Source of the DNA: JABAQJ01 sp046327745
GTDB lineage: Bacteria > Gemmatimonadota > Gemmatimonadetes > Gemmatimonadales > Gemmatimonadaceae
DNA length: 64,000 nucleotides
Assembly: GCA_046327745.1 (NCBI GenBank)
Contig: JAXLXV010000025.1
Span: forward strand, 39,746-103,745
Direction: 5' to 3'
Part shown: positions 8,748 to 16,599 of the stretch, one piece after another
Position numbering within the stretch: position 1 is the first letter of the stretch
Layout: each line of letters starts with the position of its first letter
The notes under the pieces: model-generated
What the model was told of the DNA's origin: nothing
The model's database searches: none
Seen by the model: the letters and a program-made list of their open reading frames with translations, nothing else
Position numbers and translations under genes: made by a program

Positions 8748-10232
8748 ATGGCTGATCACCTGAATCGGCCGACGGGGCGGGCCCGCCCACGTCTGCGGGT
8801 TGGCACCACCCTGATGTTGGTGCTGGCGGTGAGCGGTCGCGGACGTGCCCAAGATGCTCCGCGCTTGATCATTGGACGGAACGTGCAGGTCAGCACGGAC
8901 ATCCCAGATGTCAATCACCATGAGGTGGTGATGGCGGCGCATCCGACGCGACGGATTCTGCTGGCCTGTTCGATGCTCGGCGACGGGGCGGGCCGGAGCG
9001 TGAACACCGTGGCGTACCGGTCGAACGATGACGGAACCTCGTGGCATCTCGCGACCGTGGCCGATGAGCACTTTGCGGACGATCCGACCTGCGCTTTTGC
9101 AGCGGACGGTACAGCCTACGTCCTGACGAAGACGAACACGGGGGTCGGACTGGTGCCGGGGGCGTCGTCAGATACGGATTCGCTGCACGTGCGGCGATCG
9201 CGCGACGGCGGTGGGCGTTGGGACCCTGTGATCCATTCGTTGCAGGCCAACGATCGTCCCTTCATGGCCGTGGACACCACGCGGGGGCCGGCGCGCGGGA
9301 CGATGTACGTGGCCTTCGACGAGCATTTGCATGCCGAATCCGGCGGGCACACCAACGGGTCATTCCGACACGCGTTGACGCTGGCGGCCTCCATGGACGG
9401 TGGGAGCAGCTTCAGCCGACTCTCGCGCCGCTTGTTGATCGATCAGACGCGCGACACCTCGGCGGCGTCTCTCGCCACTGGCATCGTGGTGCTCTCGACC
9501 GGAGCCGTAGTCATCCTGCAGCACCACATGCTGCTCGGGAGTGGCAATTCGTCGACGGGGAAGCTGCGAGAGGTCGGAGGATGGCTGCAGGCCTTTCGCT
9601 CCACCGACGGGGGTGCGTCCCTGTCGCCCGCCGTTCGCATCGCACAAGTCGTCACTGGCTACAACTCGCCGCTGACCCGAGGCGTGTCGGCAAGTCTCGC
9701 TGCTGATCCAGGCAGCGCCGCCTTCCGCGATCACCTGTACGCCGTGTGGTCCGACTTCTCGTCGGGGCGCGGGGTGATCGTGCGCAGCAGATCGGTAGAT
9801 GGCGGTAGCACATGGGACGCGCCTCAGCCGGTAGGTTCGCCGAGTGATGCGGCCGGCGGCGATCGCTTCATGCCGACCGTTGCGGTGAATCGCGACGGCG
9901 CGGTGGCCGTCCTGTGGTATGAACGCCGGAGCGGCGAGCATTCGAGCGGTTACGACGTCCGCATGACCGCGAGTCTCGATGGGGGGACCACCTGGCTTCC
10001 CGCCCTCACCGTGTCGTCGGCGCCTAACGACGAGGCGCAGCAGCGCGCGCCTTCGTCACCTCCGAAGGCGCACGCGGGGTGGCAGCCCGCCGCCGGCACC
10101 TTTTCCCCTACGGGAGGCGACACCGCGGGACTGGCTGCCGACGCCGAGGGGCGCTTTCACCCCCTGTGGATCGACAACCGGACTGGCGTGCAGCAGGTGT
10201 GGACTGCCGTCGTGACCGTGGCGCCGCGATAA
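8748..10232 (+). CDS. Secreted sialidase-like Asp-box beta-propeller protein
   Basis: About 494 residues from ATG 8748; ATG 8814 is a possible alternative, and the longer open frame overlapping the peptidase gene is not coding-like. A signal peptide ends around GRGRAQ. The body contains at least six Asp-box motifs of the form SxDGGxxW (SNDDGTSWH, SRDGGGRWD, SMDGGSSFS, STDGGASLS, SVDGGSTWD, SLDGGTTWL), which mark successive blades of a six-bladed sialidase/BNR propeller. I cannot identify the arginine triad of true sialidases with certainty, so sialic-acid hydrolysis is only one possibility. Other Asp-box proteins bind or cleave glycans or act as structural propellers. Export to periplasm or surface is likely. 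Confidence 0.75.
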   Translation: MADHLNRPTGRARPRLRVGTTLMLVLAVSGRGRAQDAPRLIIGRNVQVSTDIPDVNHHEVVMAAHPTRRILLACSMLGDGAGRSVNTVAYRSNDDGTSWHLATVADEHFADDPTCAFAADGTAYVLTKTNTGVGLVPGASSDTDSLHVRRSRDGGGRWDPVIHSLQANDRPFMAVDTTRGPARGTMYVAFDEHLHAESGGHTNGSFRHALTLAASMDGGSSFSRLSRRLLIDQTRDTSAASLATGIVVLSTGAVVILQHHMLLGSGNSSTGKLREVGGWLQAFRSTDGGASLSPAVRIAQVVTGYNSPLTRGVSASLAADPGSAAFRDHLYAVWSDFSSGRGVIVRSRSVDGGSTWDAPQPVGSPSDAAGGDRFMPTVAVNRDGAVAVLWYERRSGEHSSGYDVRMTASLDGGTTWLPALTVSSAPNDEAQQRAPSSPPKAHAGWQPAAGTFSPTGGDTAGLAADAEGRFHPLWIDNRTGVQQVWTAVVTVAPR

Positions 10233-10323
10233 GTCGTCGTGGCCAGTTGCCGGTTGCTGGCACAGGCACTATCTCAACCGGCGCGCGGAATCACGCGTCA
10301 TCCGTAGCGACCACCCGCTCGAA

Positions 10324-10355
10324 GGGAGCCCTTGGGCATCGTCCCAGGACTCCCT
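10324..10355. terminator. Hairpin between propeller and amidohydrolase genes
   Basis: GGGAG...CTCCC outer arms and CCTTGGG...CCCAGG inner arms form a near-complete stem around a CATCGT loop, about 90 nt after the upstream stop and 55 nt before the next start. There is no strong T-run, so it may terminate weakly or act as a leader structure. Confidence 0.4.
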
Positions 10356-10409
10356 GTTAGCTCAGGTAGTGCACGTCGACGTCCACTCCCTCTTTCACGG
10401 AAGGATCTC

Positions 10410-12395
10410 ATGATCCGACGCGTACGCCATTGGGTCGCCGCCACCGCTGCGACATCGCTCCTGGTTTCCGCACGGGAGGCATGCGCTCAAGCCAGTGTGC
10501 CGGCAACGACCGCCGATACGCTTCGGCTCTATTACATGGCCTATCCCATTGGCTACGAACGATGGTCGCTGGCCGGAGGAGCCGACGGCACGACGTACAC
10601 GGCGGACTTTGACTACGTCGATCGTGGACGACGAACACACCTCGCGGCCGCTGGTCGACTCGCTAGCGATGGGACGCTGAAACAGCTGGAGATCACGCGA
10701 CTGACGGATACCTCCAGCCGGCGCGAGTCTCGCGTGACGGTGGACGCTGGGAATGCGACGGTGGAGAAGAATGGCACGACCGCGCAGGTGAAGCTGCCGG
10801 CCACATGGTTCGCGATCTCAGGGCAGTCGCCAATTTCCCAGCACTTGCTCCTGGTGCGGTATTGGCTGGCACATGGCCGGCCGGCGATCCTGAAGGTTGT
10901 GCCTGGCGGGCCGACCAATGACGTGCAGATCGTCGAGCGCGGACGGGACACGGTGTCGGTAGCAGGCGTTCCCATGGTGCTGAGCCGGTACGCTGTGAAT
11001 GGTGTGGTCTGGGGATGGGAGTCCGTTTGGTTGGATCCACAAGGCCGGCTGGCAGGGTTCACTACGGCCGGCGGTGGCGGTCTGATCCTGGAGGGTGTGC
11101 GACTGGCACTCGATGCCGAGTGGCCGCGCTTGCGCGCGAGCGCCACACGCGATCGCATGGGGGAGTTGGCCGCGCTGACCAAGGGGATCGCACCGGTGGC
11201 CGCAGGGAATGTGGCGCTGGTTGGCGCGACCGTCATTCCCGGCACTGGCGCGGCCGCCATACCGGACGCGACAGTCCTGGTCGCCGAAGGACGCATCACC
11301 GCGCTAGGTCCCCGCCAAAGCCTAACGATCCCCGCCGGCGTGCGGCGCATCGACGTGCGCGGCAAGACCATCGCGCCGGGCCTGTGGGACATGCACACCC
11401 ACCTGATGCAGTGGGAGTGGGCGCCGGTCTACCTGGCCACGGGGGTCACCACCGTGCGCGACATGGGGAATGTGCTCGACTTCATCATGTCATTCCGCGC
11501 CGAAGTGGACTCTGGCCGCGGCCTGGGACCGCGCATGCTGTTGGCCGGCTTGATCGATGGCGGTGGCCCCAATGCCTTTGGAGAGATCAACGCGACCACG
11601 CCAGAGGAGGGACGGCAGGCGGTGCGGCGCTATCACGCGCTGGGGTTTGAGCAGATGAAGCTGTATTCGCTGCTCACACCGGCCGTGGTGGCTGCCATTT
11701 GCGATGAGGCGCACAAGCTGGGCATGACCGTCACCGGGCATGTGCCGACTGCCCTCTCCCTGCTGGCCGCCGTTGACTCGGGGCAGGACCAGATCGCGCA
11801 CCTGCCCATTCGCGGGGAGGCCGGATCTGATTCGGTGCGGGCGATTGTCGACGCGTTGGCGAAGCATCACACGGTGATTGACCCGACGGCGTCGTGGGGA
11901 GAGATCCTCGGGCACGCGGTCGCTCAGCCCGTCGCCACGTTCCAGCCCGGTGTCGACCAACTCCCGCCGGTGCTTGCGCAACGCATTCGCGCCATGGGCA
12001 CCGCGGGGATCGACACGGCCACTGCCCACGCGCGGCTTGCCCGCTCCCTCGGCATCATCGGGGCGCTGTATCGCGCGGGTGTGCCAGTTGTAGCTGGCAC
12101 CGACGAGGGCGTTCCTGGCTTTTCGGTCTATCGTGAGATTGAACTCTACGTGCAAGCGGGGATGTCACCCGGCGATGCGTTGCGGGCCGCGAGCGGGACG
12201 TCGGCCCAGGCGATGCGTCTGGCGGACCAGGTCGGAACGCTGGAGGTGGGAAAGGCCGCCGACCTCATCGTGTTGGATGCCAATCCCCTGACCGACATTT
12301 CGAACGTCCGCAGCGTGCGGATGGTCATGAAGGGAGGCACACTGTACCGAAACGCCGATATCTGGAAGGCACTCGGGTTCACACCGCGGCCGTAA
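10410..12395 (+). CDS. Secreted amidohydrolase with N-terminal extension
   Basis: A 661-residue exported metal-dependent hydrolase. ATG 10410 is chosen because it follows GGAAGGAT and begins a good signal peptide (cut after ACAQA, about residue 26). Residues 27-260 form a beta-rich domain of unknown function. The amidohydrolase domain starts near 265, with the metal motif HTH at H329 and H331 (LWDMHTH); later motifs include GHVPTALS and the C-terminal AGTDEGVPGF and KAADLIVLD. This architecture resembles imidazolonepropionase-like and peptidase M38-like secreted hydrolases that cleave cyclic amides or dipeptides. The substrate is not evident. It belongs to the row of exported hydrolases on this strand, and a second amidohydrolase at 36750 shares the PGLWDMHTH motif. 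Confidence 0.85.
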   Translation: MIRRVRHWVAATAATSLLVSAREACAQASVPATTADTLRLYYMAYPIGYERWSLAGGADGTTYTADFDYVDRGRRTHLAAAGRLASDGTLKQLEITRLTDTSSRRESRVTVDAGNATVEKNGTTAQVKLPATWFAISGQSPISQHLLLVRYWLAHGRPAILKVVPGGPTNDVQIVERGRDTVSVAGVPMVLSRYAVNGVVWGWESVWLDPQGRLAGFTTAGGGGLILEGVRLALDAEWPRLRASATRDRMGELAALTKGIAPVAAGNVALVGATVIPGTGAAAIPDATVLVAEGRITALGPRQSLTIPAGVRRIDVRGKTIAPGLWDMHTHLMQWEWAPVYLATGVTTVRDMGNVLDFIMSFRAEVDSGRGLGPRMLLAGLIDGGGPNAFGEINATTPEEGRQAVRRYHALGFEQMKLYSLLTPAVVAAICDEAHKLGMTVTGHVPTALSLLAAVDSGQDQIAHLPIRGEAGSDSVRAIVDALAKHHTVIDPTASWGEILGHAVAQPVATFQPGVDQLPPVLAQRIRAMGTAGIDTATAHARLARSLGIIGALYRAGVPVVAGTDEGVPGFSVYREIELYVQAGMSPGDALRAASGTSAQAMRLADQVGTLEVGKAADLIVLDANPLTDISNVRSVRMVMKGGTLYRNADIWKALGFTPRP

Positions 12396-12509
12396 AGATG
12401 CTGTGGACGCGTTGGCGCACTGACAACCGCACGGCGTCCTGCGTATGCAGGGGAATCGCCAACGACCACGCTACCGAATGCTCGTGGCCACCGTAGTGGC
12501 TGACGGGGG

Positions 12510-13283
12510 CTAGCTCTTGCCGAAATTGCGAATGGCCGTCCGCGTGTAGTCCGAGAGCACCAGCCGACCGGACATCGCGGCCCGTTCGAAGAGCAGGGCA
12601 TCCCACGACTCGGTCCCTTCCCAGAAGTTGCTCTTGAGCAGCCGCATGGCCTCGGGGTTGTTGCTGGCGAGGCGTGCGGCAAAGTTGCTGACCACGGTGT
12701 CCAAGGCGACCGGGGTATCGACAACCTGGGCGTAGAGGCCGTGGCGCAACGCCCAGGCCGCGTCACGCCAATCGGCGTCCACGGTCATTGCGGCGAACGG
12801 TCCATGACCGACACGGCGTTCCACCACCGGCCCGACGACGAAGGGTCCGATGCCGATCGCCAGCTCCGACAGCCGCACCGCCGCCTTCGGTACCGCGATG
12901 GCATAGTCGGCCGCGGCGATCATTCCCACACCGCCACCCGCCGCCTTTCCCTGAACCTTCGCCACGACGAATTTCGGGCAGCGACGCATGGCGAGGATTA
13001 GGTGCGCAAAGCCCGAGAAGAACGTCTTCCCCTCTTCCTCGGACGAGATAGCCACCAGTTCGTCGAACGAGGCGCCGGCGCAGAAGGTGGCTCCGCCCAT
13101 GCTCTGCAACACCACCACGCGACACATGGCGTTGCTCGCCAGGGCATCGAAGGTGCGCGCCAGTTCCCGCAGGAGTGCGCCGGGAAGCGAGTTGCTCTTG
13201 GGATGACCAAACGTGACGGTCGCGATGCCGTGTTCGATCGTCACGTCGACGGTACCGGACTCAATGGGGGCGTTGGCGGTCAT
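12510..13283 (-). CDS. Enoyl-CoA hydratase/isomerase family protein
   Basis: A 257-residue crotonase-fold protein from ATG 13283 (a TTG five codons upstream is also possible). Oxyanion-hole segments are recognisable as FCAGASFDEL and GKAAGGGVGM. The usual catalytic glutamate after GGG is glycine here, and a glutamate is retained in LSELAIGIGP. The protein may therefore be an isomerase, hydratase or other crotonase rather than a standard FadB/PaaF enzyme. It lies 5.5 kb from paaABCD and could serve that or fatty-acid oxidation, but the gap gives no operon support. It is transcribed divergently from the sigma factor gene. Confidence 0.83.
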   Translation of the reverse strand: MTANAPIESGTVDVTIEHGIATVTFGHPKSNSLPGALLRELARTFDALASNAMCRVVVLQSMGGATFCAGASFDELVAISSEEEGKTFFSGFAHLILAMRRCPKFVVAKVQGKAAGGGVGMIAAADYAIAVPKAAVRLSELAIGIGPFVVGPVVERRVGHGPFAAMTVDADWRDAAWALRHGLYAQVVDTPVALDTVVSNFAARLASNNPEAMRLLKSNFWEGTESWDALLFERAAMSGRLVLSDYTRTAIRNFGKS

Positions 13284-13350
13284 GGCAGGTACAGGCAAGG
13301 GTCGCTCGAAGGGGCTGGTAAAACGGAAACGGCGTTGGGCGCTCCCCCTC

Positions 13351-13373
13351 GTCAGGCAAACTTGGCGCCTGAC
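13351..13373. promoter_or_regulatory. Inverted repeat between divergent genes
   Basis: GTCAGGC, a 9-nt spacer and GCCTGAC form perfect 7-bp arms in the 173-nt gap between the divergent enoyl-CoA hydratase and sigma factor genes. It could be an operator for either. Both arms are also copies of the window-wide GCCTGAC heptamer, so the pairing may be incidental. Confidence 0.3.
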
Positions 13374-13456
13374 TCCTCGTCGCGCGAGCAGGACCGCGAC
13401 GCCGGTGTAGGGTGGGGCGTAAACAACGCTCCGAGTCCCGGCATCAGATCCAATGC

Positions 13457-14053
13457 ATGACTAGCGCTCAGGCATTTTCCCGCCCACTCTCTCTCATGGC
13501 CTCGGCTGATTCCCAACCCGCTCGGCTGGATGAGTCAGACACGGTCGCGCGCGCGGCGCGAGGTGACGTCGCCGCGTTCGAGGCCCTGTACCGGGCGACC
13601 GCGGGTCGCGTTTACGCCCTCTGTATTCGCCTGACGGGCGATCGACAGGCGGCTGATGAGGCCCTGCAGGATGTGTACGTGCGCATCTGGGAAAAGCTCG
13701 CGCAGTTCAAGGGCGAGTCGTCCTTTGCGACCTGGGTGCACCGCCTGTGTGTGAACCAGCTGTTGGAGACACGCCGCAAGGACTCGCGTCGCGAGGCGCG
13801 AGTGGTGGCCGCAGACCTGTCGGTGCACGATGCCATGGTGCCGCGCGGGGAAGCGGCCGACAGCGACACGCGGCTGGACCTCGAGCGCGCTCTGCCGCGT
13901 TTGAGCCCCGGTGCCCGCCAGGTGTTTGTGTTGCATGACGTGCAGGGCTACGAACACACGGAGATTGCCAAGTTGTTAGGCATTGCCGAATCGACGGTGC
14001 GGGTGCAGTTGCACCGAGCACGCAAGCAGTTGATGGAGGTTCTCGAGCGATGA
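13457..14053 (+). CDS. ECF RNA polymerase sigma factor
   Basis: A 198-residue sigma70-family protein of the extracytoplasmic-function group, which redirects RNA polymerase to stress or envelope promoters. Start ATG 13457 gives the usual length. Region 2 is seen around YRATAGRVYALCIRLTGDRQAADEAL and DVYVRIWEKL; region 4 is RLSPGARQVFVLHDVQGYEHTEIA followed by a helix-turn-helix (GIAESTVRVQLHRARKQL). The next gene overlaps by 4 nt (ATGA) and encodes a zinc-finger anti-sigma factor, so the two are translationally coupled and form a regulator pair. Autoregulation from the upstream gap is likely but I could not identify an ECF promoter there. Confidence 0.95.
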   Translation: MTSAQAFSRPLSLMASADSQPARLDESDTVARAARGDVAAFEALYRATAGRVYALCIRLTGDRQAADEALQDVYVRIWEKLAQFKGESSFATWVHRLCVNQLLETRRKDSRREARVVAADLSVHDAMVPRGEAADSDTRLDLERALPRLSPGARQVFVLHDVQGYEHTEIAKLLGIAESTVRVQLHRARKQLMEVLER

Positions 14054-14748
14054 CATCGCACCTGACGATGGAAACGTTGAACGATCTGGTGGACGGCCGG
14101 CTGTCGCCTGAAGCGGCCCGAACCGCGCAAGCGCACCTGACGGCCTGTACGGACTGCGCGGCGCAGTGGCACGCCCTGCGTACGCTGGTGACGCAGGCTC
14201 GCGAGTTGCCAGCGGAGGTGGCGCCGCCGCCGAATGCGTGGGGCCGTATCCATTCGGCGATCGACGCCGGCAAGCGGGTCCAATTCCCCGCGGGCTCGCG
14301 TCGGGATCAGGGCGTGCGCGTCACGCGCAGCGGTCTCATGGTGGCGGCGGCGGTGCTGATCGTCCTGTCATCCGGGACCACGGCGTTGCTGCTGCGCGGT
14401 CCGCGCGTCAGCACGGTCGTTGGCGCGACCGATTTGCGCTCGGGCGCTCCAACCGGACGGTCGGTCACTCCCGCCTCCGTGAAGGAGGTTGCCGCCGTCG
14501 AGCGTGAATTCGTAGATACGGCCGATGAGCTTCGGGCCACGCTGGACGCCGAGCGAGCGCGGTTGTCGCCAGAGACCGTGGCCACGGTGGAGCGGAGCCT
14601 TCGCGTCATTGACGAGGCCATCAAAGAGGCGCGTCAGGCATTGTGGGAGGATCCCGCGAATGCGGCGTTGCGCGATGTACTGCGCAACAACCACCGCCAG
14701 AAGATCGACTTCCTGCGTCGGGCCACGGCGCTGGTGGAGCGCGCGTGA
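14050..14748 (+). CDS. Zinc-finger anti-sigma factor, membrane-anchored
   Basis: A 232-residue protein that should sequester the sigma factor encoded just upstream. The N-terminal domain carries the ZAS motif H29-x3-C33-x2-C36 (HLTACTDC). One transmembrane helix follows at about residues 95-116 (LMVAAAVLIVLSSGTTALLL), leaving a periplasmic, helix-rich, charged C-terminal part (about 140-232), possibly a coiled coil that senses the envelope. It overlaps the sigma gene by 4 nt and the downstream gene by 1 nt (TGATG), so all three are one operon. The C-terminal half is typical of anti-sigmas paired with DUF4097 proteins. Confidence 0.88.
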   Translation: MTSHLTMETLNDLVDGRLSPEAARTAQAHLTACTDCAAQWHALRTLVTQARELPAEVAPPPNAWGRIHSAIDAGKRVQFPAGSRRDQGVRVTRSGLMVAAAVLIVLSSGTTALLLRGPRVSTVVGATDLRSGAPTGRSVTPASVKEVAAVEREFVDTADELRATLDAERARLSPETVATVERSLRVIDEAIKEARQALWEDPANAALRDVLRNNHRQKIDFLRRATALVERA

Positions 14749-15728
14749 TGCGAGCCTTCCTGCACGGATCCACACTCGGCACCGAAGAACGTCGCTCGTC
14801 CGTTCGAACGCTGGGGCGTTTGACGCGCGCCGTCATCTTCGGGCCCACCTGCCTCGCCGCGGTGTTCATCATCGCTGTCGCGTCGCCGATGCAGGCGCAG
14901 CAACGGGTTGACCTTCGACGGGCCGCTGCGCCGGACATTTCGCTTCGCATTCAGGGAAACTATGCCTCCCTAAAGGTGGTGGCGTGGAGCGAGGACAGCG
15001 TGGTAGTCACCGGGCAGCTACCGAAGGGCTTTCGGCTGGAGGGCGGATTTGGTGGTGCTGACGGTACCCCCTCTCGAGGAGGCAAGCTCTTTGTGGAAGG
15101 GCCAACGCCGATGGGCCCATCGTCGGGTTCACTCGAAGTGCGTGTGCCGCTGCGCACCAAGCTGTGGGCCAAGGCGTCGAGCGCTACGATCGACGTGAGT
15201 GGGGTGACTGGTGGCCTGGACCTGAATGTGGTGAGCGGAAGCGTGACGGTGACCGGGAATCCATCGGAGTTGAGCATCGAGTCGATGGACGGGAATGTCA
15301 CCGTGACCGGGTCACCCGCCTGGACGCGACTCAAGACGGCGGCGGGGGACATCGTGGTTCGCGGGGGCAGCGGTGACGCGGCGTTTACAACCGTCAGCGG
15401 CAACATCCACGTCGGTGGTGGCCCATTGGATCGCGCGCGTTTTGAGTCGGTCACTGGGGGCATCGAGTTCACCGGTGATGTGGCGCGTGGCGCGGCGATC
15501 TCGGTCGACACGCACAGTGGCGCCATCGACCTGCAGCTCGATCCCAAGGTGAGCGTTGAGCTGGATGCCGCCAGCGTCGCTGGCAGTATCGAGAACCGGT
15601 TGAGTCGCAAGCAGGCGGAGCCAGGCCGCGACGGGCGCGGGGCGACGCTGATCACGAGTTACGGACCAGGGGGTGCACACCTGGTGGTTCGAACGTACAA
15701 GGGGAGTATTCGGCTTTCGAGCCGTTAG
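14748..15728 (+). CDS. Exported DUF4097-type beta-helix protein
   Basis: A 326-residue exported protein starting at ATG 14748 in a TGATG overlap with the anti-sigma gene. A hydrophobic segment at about 28-50 ending SPMQAQ serves as the signal. The body is a repetitive right-handed beta-helix or roll with recurring motifs such as VVSGSVTVTG, SMDGNVTVTG, TAAGDIVVRG, TVSGNIHVGG, SVTGGIEFTG and THSGAIDLQL, each about 20-25 residues. This matches the DUF4097/putative adhesin family, whose members often sit behind ECF sigma/anti-sigma pairs. Molecular function is unknown; a periplasmic or surface role governed by the neighbouring sigma factor is inferred. Its stop codon lies inside a CGTTAGGC octamer. 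Confidence 0.85.
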   Translation: MRAFLHGSTLGTEERRSSVRTLGRLTRAVIFGPTCLAAVFIIAVASPMQAQQRVDLRRAAAPDISLRIQGNYASLKVVAWSEDSVVVTGQLPKGFRLEGGFGGADGTPSRGGKLFVEGPTPMGPSSGSLEVRVPLRTKLWAKASSATIDVSGVTGGLDLNVVSGSVTVTGNPSELSIESMDGNVTVTGSPAWTRLKTAAGDIVVRGGSGDAAFTTVSGNIHVGGGPLDRARFESVTGGIEFTGDVARGAAISVDTHSGAIDLQLDPKVSVELDAASVAGSIENRLSRKQAEPGRDGRGATLITSYGPGGAHLVVRTYKGSIRLSSR

Positions 15729-15798
15729 GCGCGACGGGTGGGACGGCCGCCCCCCTGATCGCGAGATCACGCTTCAACACATCACAGCGAGGTTTGTC

Positions 15799-16362
15799 AT
15801 GATCCGACTTTCCATCGGGGCGCTCGTCTGCGCCCTCACACTCCCGGCCACGACATCAATCGGCTCGGGCACGACCTCAGACGTTTCGCTCATCGCCAAC
15901 ATGAGGGCGGTGAAGGCCACGACGCTTGCCGCACCGGCTGGCCCGCCGTGGATCTCCATCGAGTACCCCGCCAACCCGTACGATCAGACGACGAAGAACG
16001 CCTTCCTGGTGGTCCACGCGTTTCATCATGGACAGCCGACCGATTTTCCGGTGACTGGCACCGCGGAGGGATTGGTGGGGGGTGAGCGGAAGAGCGTATC
16101 CCTCGAGTTCCAGCGGACCACGCGACCAGGGGTATTCGCCCTCACGAAGCAGTGGCCGGCCGACGGCGTGTGGACGCTGGTGGTGGCTGTTCGCCAAGGG
16201 CCAGAGGACGCCGTGTACGCGGTGGTCGACTTGGCGCCTAACGGGACGGTGGCCTCGGTGCGCGTGCCCACCCGCTCCGAACGCGGATACACGCTGCCGG
16301 CCAAGCTGGCGATGAGTGACGTGGAGGCCGGGTTGAAGGCCCGTGCGCGAGGCGGGGAGTAG
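15799..16362 (+). CDS. Exported protein of unknown function
   Basis: A 187-residue protein from ATG 15799 with a signal peptide (about 1-22). I do not recognise its family. The mature part begins near PPWISIEYPANPYD and looks beta-rich, with phrases such as FLVVHAFHHGQPTDFPVTG and GVWTLVVAVRQGPEDAVYAVVDL that resemble an Ig-like or transthyretin-like sandwich. It follows the DUF4097 gene by 70 nt on the same strand and may be the fourth gene of the sigma-factor operon. A strong hairpin 90 nt downstream probably ends that transcript. Confidence 0.7.
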   Translation: MIRLSIGALVCALTLPATTSIGSGTTSDVSLIANMRAVKATTLAAPAGPPWISIEYPANPYDQTTKNAFLVVHAFHHGQPTDFPVTGTAEGLVGGERKSVSLEFQRTTRPGVFALTKQWPADGVWTLVVAVRQGPEDAVYAVVDLAPNGTVASVRVPTRSERGYTLPAKLAMSDVEAGLKARARGGE

Positions 16363-16451
16363 CGATTCGTGCACTGTGAGCAACACGGCCGACCGGGATC
16401 CACGTATTGAAAGCACAGCGACGACCGCCTGCTGCAACAACAGGCGAACGG

Positions 16452-16480
16452 AAGGGGTCGGGCCATGCGCCCGGCCCTTT
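16452..16480. terminator. Rho-independent terminator, convergent genes
   Basis: A 12-bp stem pairs AAGGGGTCGGGC (16452-16463) with GCCCGGCCCTTT (16469-16480) around a 5-nt loop; two pairs are G-T wobbles. The arms begin with A and end with T residues, so it can terminate the sigma-factor operon from the left and the acyl-CoA dehydrogenase gene from the right. Confidence 0.7.
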
Positions 16481-16599
16481 CCTGACATTCGGGACCCTGA
16501 AGCAGCTTCCCGTCAGCGAGAACGTGTCTGGTCAGGATTCCGGCATCCTCGATCAGCCCTACCTCCGAAAGCGGCCGCGATCTGACCCCAGTTCCCGAT

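Noticed and set aside
9360..9941. A 193-codon minus-strand open frame
   Set aside because: It is antisense to the Asp-box propeller gene and has no family features or ribosome site.
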